Assembly: GCA_003554535.1 (NCBI GenBank)
Contig: PWGT01000061.1
Location: forward strand, 1-5,282
Source of the DNA: Syntrophomonadaceae bacterium
Lineage (GTDB): Bacteria > Bacillota_D > Dethiobacteria > DTU022 > PWGO01
DNA length: 5,282 bases
Direction of reading: 5' to 3'
In this document: piece by piece, positions 5,078-5,282 of the stretch
How positions within the stretch are numbered: position 1 is the first letter of the stretch
How the letters are laid out: each line of letters begins with the position of its first letter
Translations under genes and position numbers: made by a program
The notes under the pieces: generated by a model
Database searches by the model: none
What the model was told of the DNA's origin: nothing
What the model saw: the letters and a program-made list of their open reading frames with translations, nothing else

Positions 5078-5161
5078 CTACAATCCTCCCACTTCGAATA
5101 AAATTATTAACAAAGCAGTGACTACTGCACCCCATACGCTGACTAGATATTTGGGGCACAT
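5078..5161 (-). CDS. Possible small single-span membrane peptide upstream of the lipoprotein
   Basis: An ATG at 5161 gives 27 residues ending in TAG at 5078-5080. After the first few residues it reads PKYLVSVWGAVVTALLIILF, a plausible transmembrane helix, followed by EVGGL. The stop lies one base before the TTG of the next small frame. No well-placed ribosome binding site precedes the ATG; AAAGGA is 21 bases away. The frame extends upstream to a TAA, so it could also be the remnant of a longer protein. Confidence 0.25.
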   Translation of the reverse strand: MCPKYLVSVWGAVVTALLIILFEVGGL

Positions 5162-5282
5162 AATCAAGAAAATGTGTCTTATTCCTTTAATATTTTGTTA
5201 AAACTTAGTGAATTTAGCATCCAGCAACACGAGGCACGGCTTAAAAGCTTTTCGTCGTTATTCAGGTTTTTCGATAGCAAAA
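5162..5282. other. Unassigned window edge with competing open frames
   Basis: Two frames reach the window edge without a stop. On the minus strand 33 codons end at a TAA (5179-5181). On the plus strand a frame with a GTG at 5173 runs off the end. Neither peptide is recognisable and neither has a clear ribosome binding site, so I annotate no gene. The right inverted-repeat arm lies here. Confidence 0.4.
5237..5250 (-). repeat. Right arm of the 14-bp inverted repeat
   Basis: CGGCTTAAAAGCTT is the exact reverse complement of 4217-4230. Identity stops at both edges of the 14-mer. No flanking target-site duplication is visible next to the two arms. Confidence 0.5.

Noticed and set aside
5114..5156. 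Paired GCAGT/ACTGC and CCCC/GGGG segments as a possible riboswitch or attenuator upstream of the lipoprotein
   Set aside because: The stems are only 4-5 bp, no terminator or anti-terminator arrangement follows, and no known riboswitch core is visible.

Overview
The window looks like chromosomal DNA from a low-to-medium GC Gram-positive anaerobe, probably a member of the Clostridia (Peptococcaceae-like). This is an inference from strong AGGAGG-type ribosome binding sites, the fatty-acid/butyrate gene pair hbd and crotonase, a tRNA-Leu with encoded CCA, a Gram-positive-style lipoprotein and compact rho-independent terminators. I cannot name a species from the sequence.

Layout. Positions 1-141 (+) hold the last 46 codons of a small membrane protein resembling the SPW-repeat family. 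A hairpin terminator at 163-196 closes it and probably also the convergent minus-strand genes. Four minus-strand genes follow: hbd (2829-3680), a crotonase/enoyl-CoA hydratase (2025-2810), a LarA-family (DUF2088) lactate-racemase-like protein (713-1933, or to 1963 if an ATT start is used), and a small zinc-ribbon protein (219-653). In transcription order they run hbd, crotonase, LarA-like, zinc ribbon. The first two are 18 bp apart and catalyse adjacent steps of four-carbon acyl-CoA metabolism: reversible dehydrogenation of 3-hydroxybutyryl-CoA and reversible hydration of crotonyl-CoA. A perfect 13-bp hairpin separates the crotonase from the LarA-like gene. The zinc-ribbon gene appears to have its own promoter overlapping the stop codon of the LarA-like gene.

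Divergent from hbd is a complete plus-strand tRNA-Leu(GAG) unit at 3867-4084, with an extended -10 promoter, the tRNA with CCA, and a strong terminator. Downstream lies a markedly AT-richer minus-strand gene (4304-5020) for a TTG-initiated coiled-coil lipoprotein of unknown function. Two possible tiny hydrophobic peptides precede it. A 14-bp inverted repeat (4217-4230 and 5237-5250) brackets this stretch. The last 120 bases contain no gene I can support.

I see no CRISPR array, intact transposase, phage gene, toxin-antitoxin pair or defence system, and I do not claim a new system. The most useful leads are the LarA homologue beside hbd/crotonase with a probable ATT start, the hairpin against its ribosome binding site, an orphan perfect Shine-Dalgarno sequence upstream of hbd, and the AT-rich lipoprotein segment bracketed by inverted repeats.
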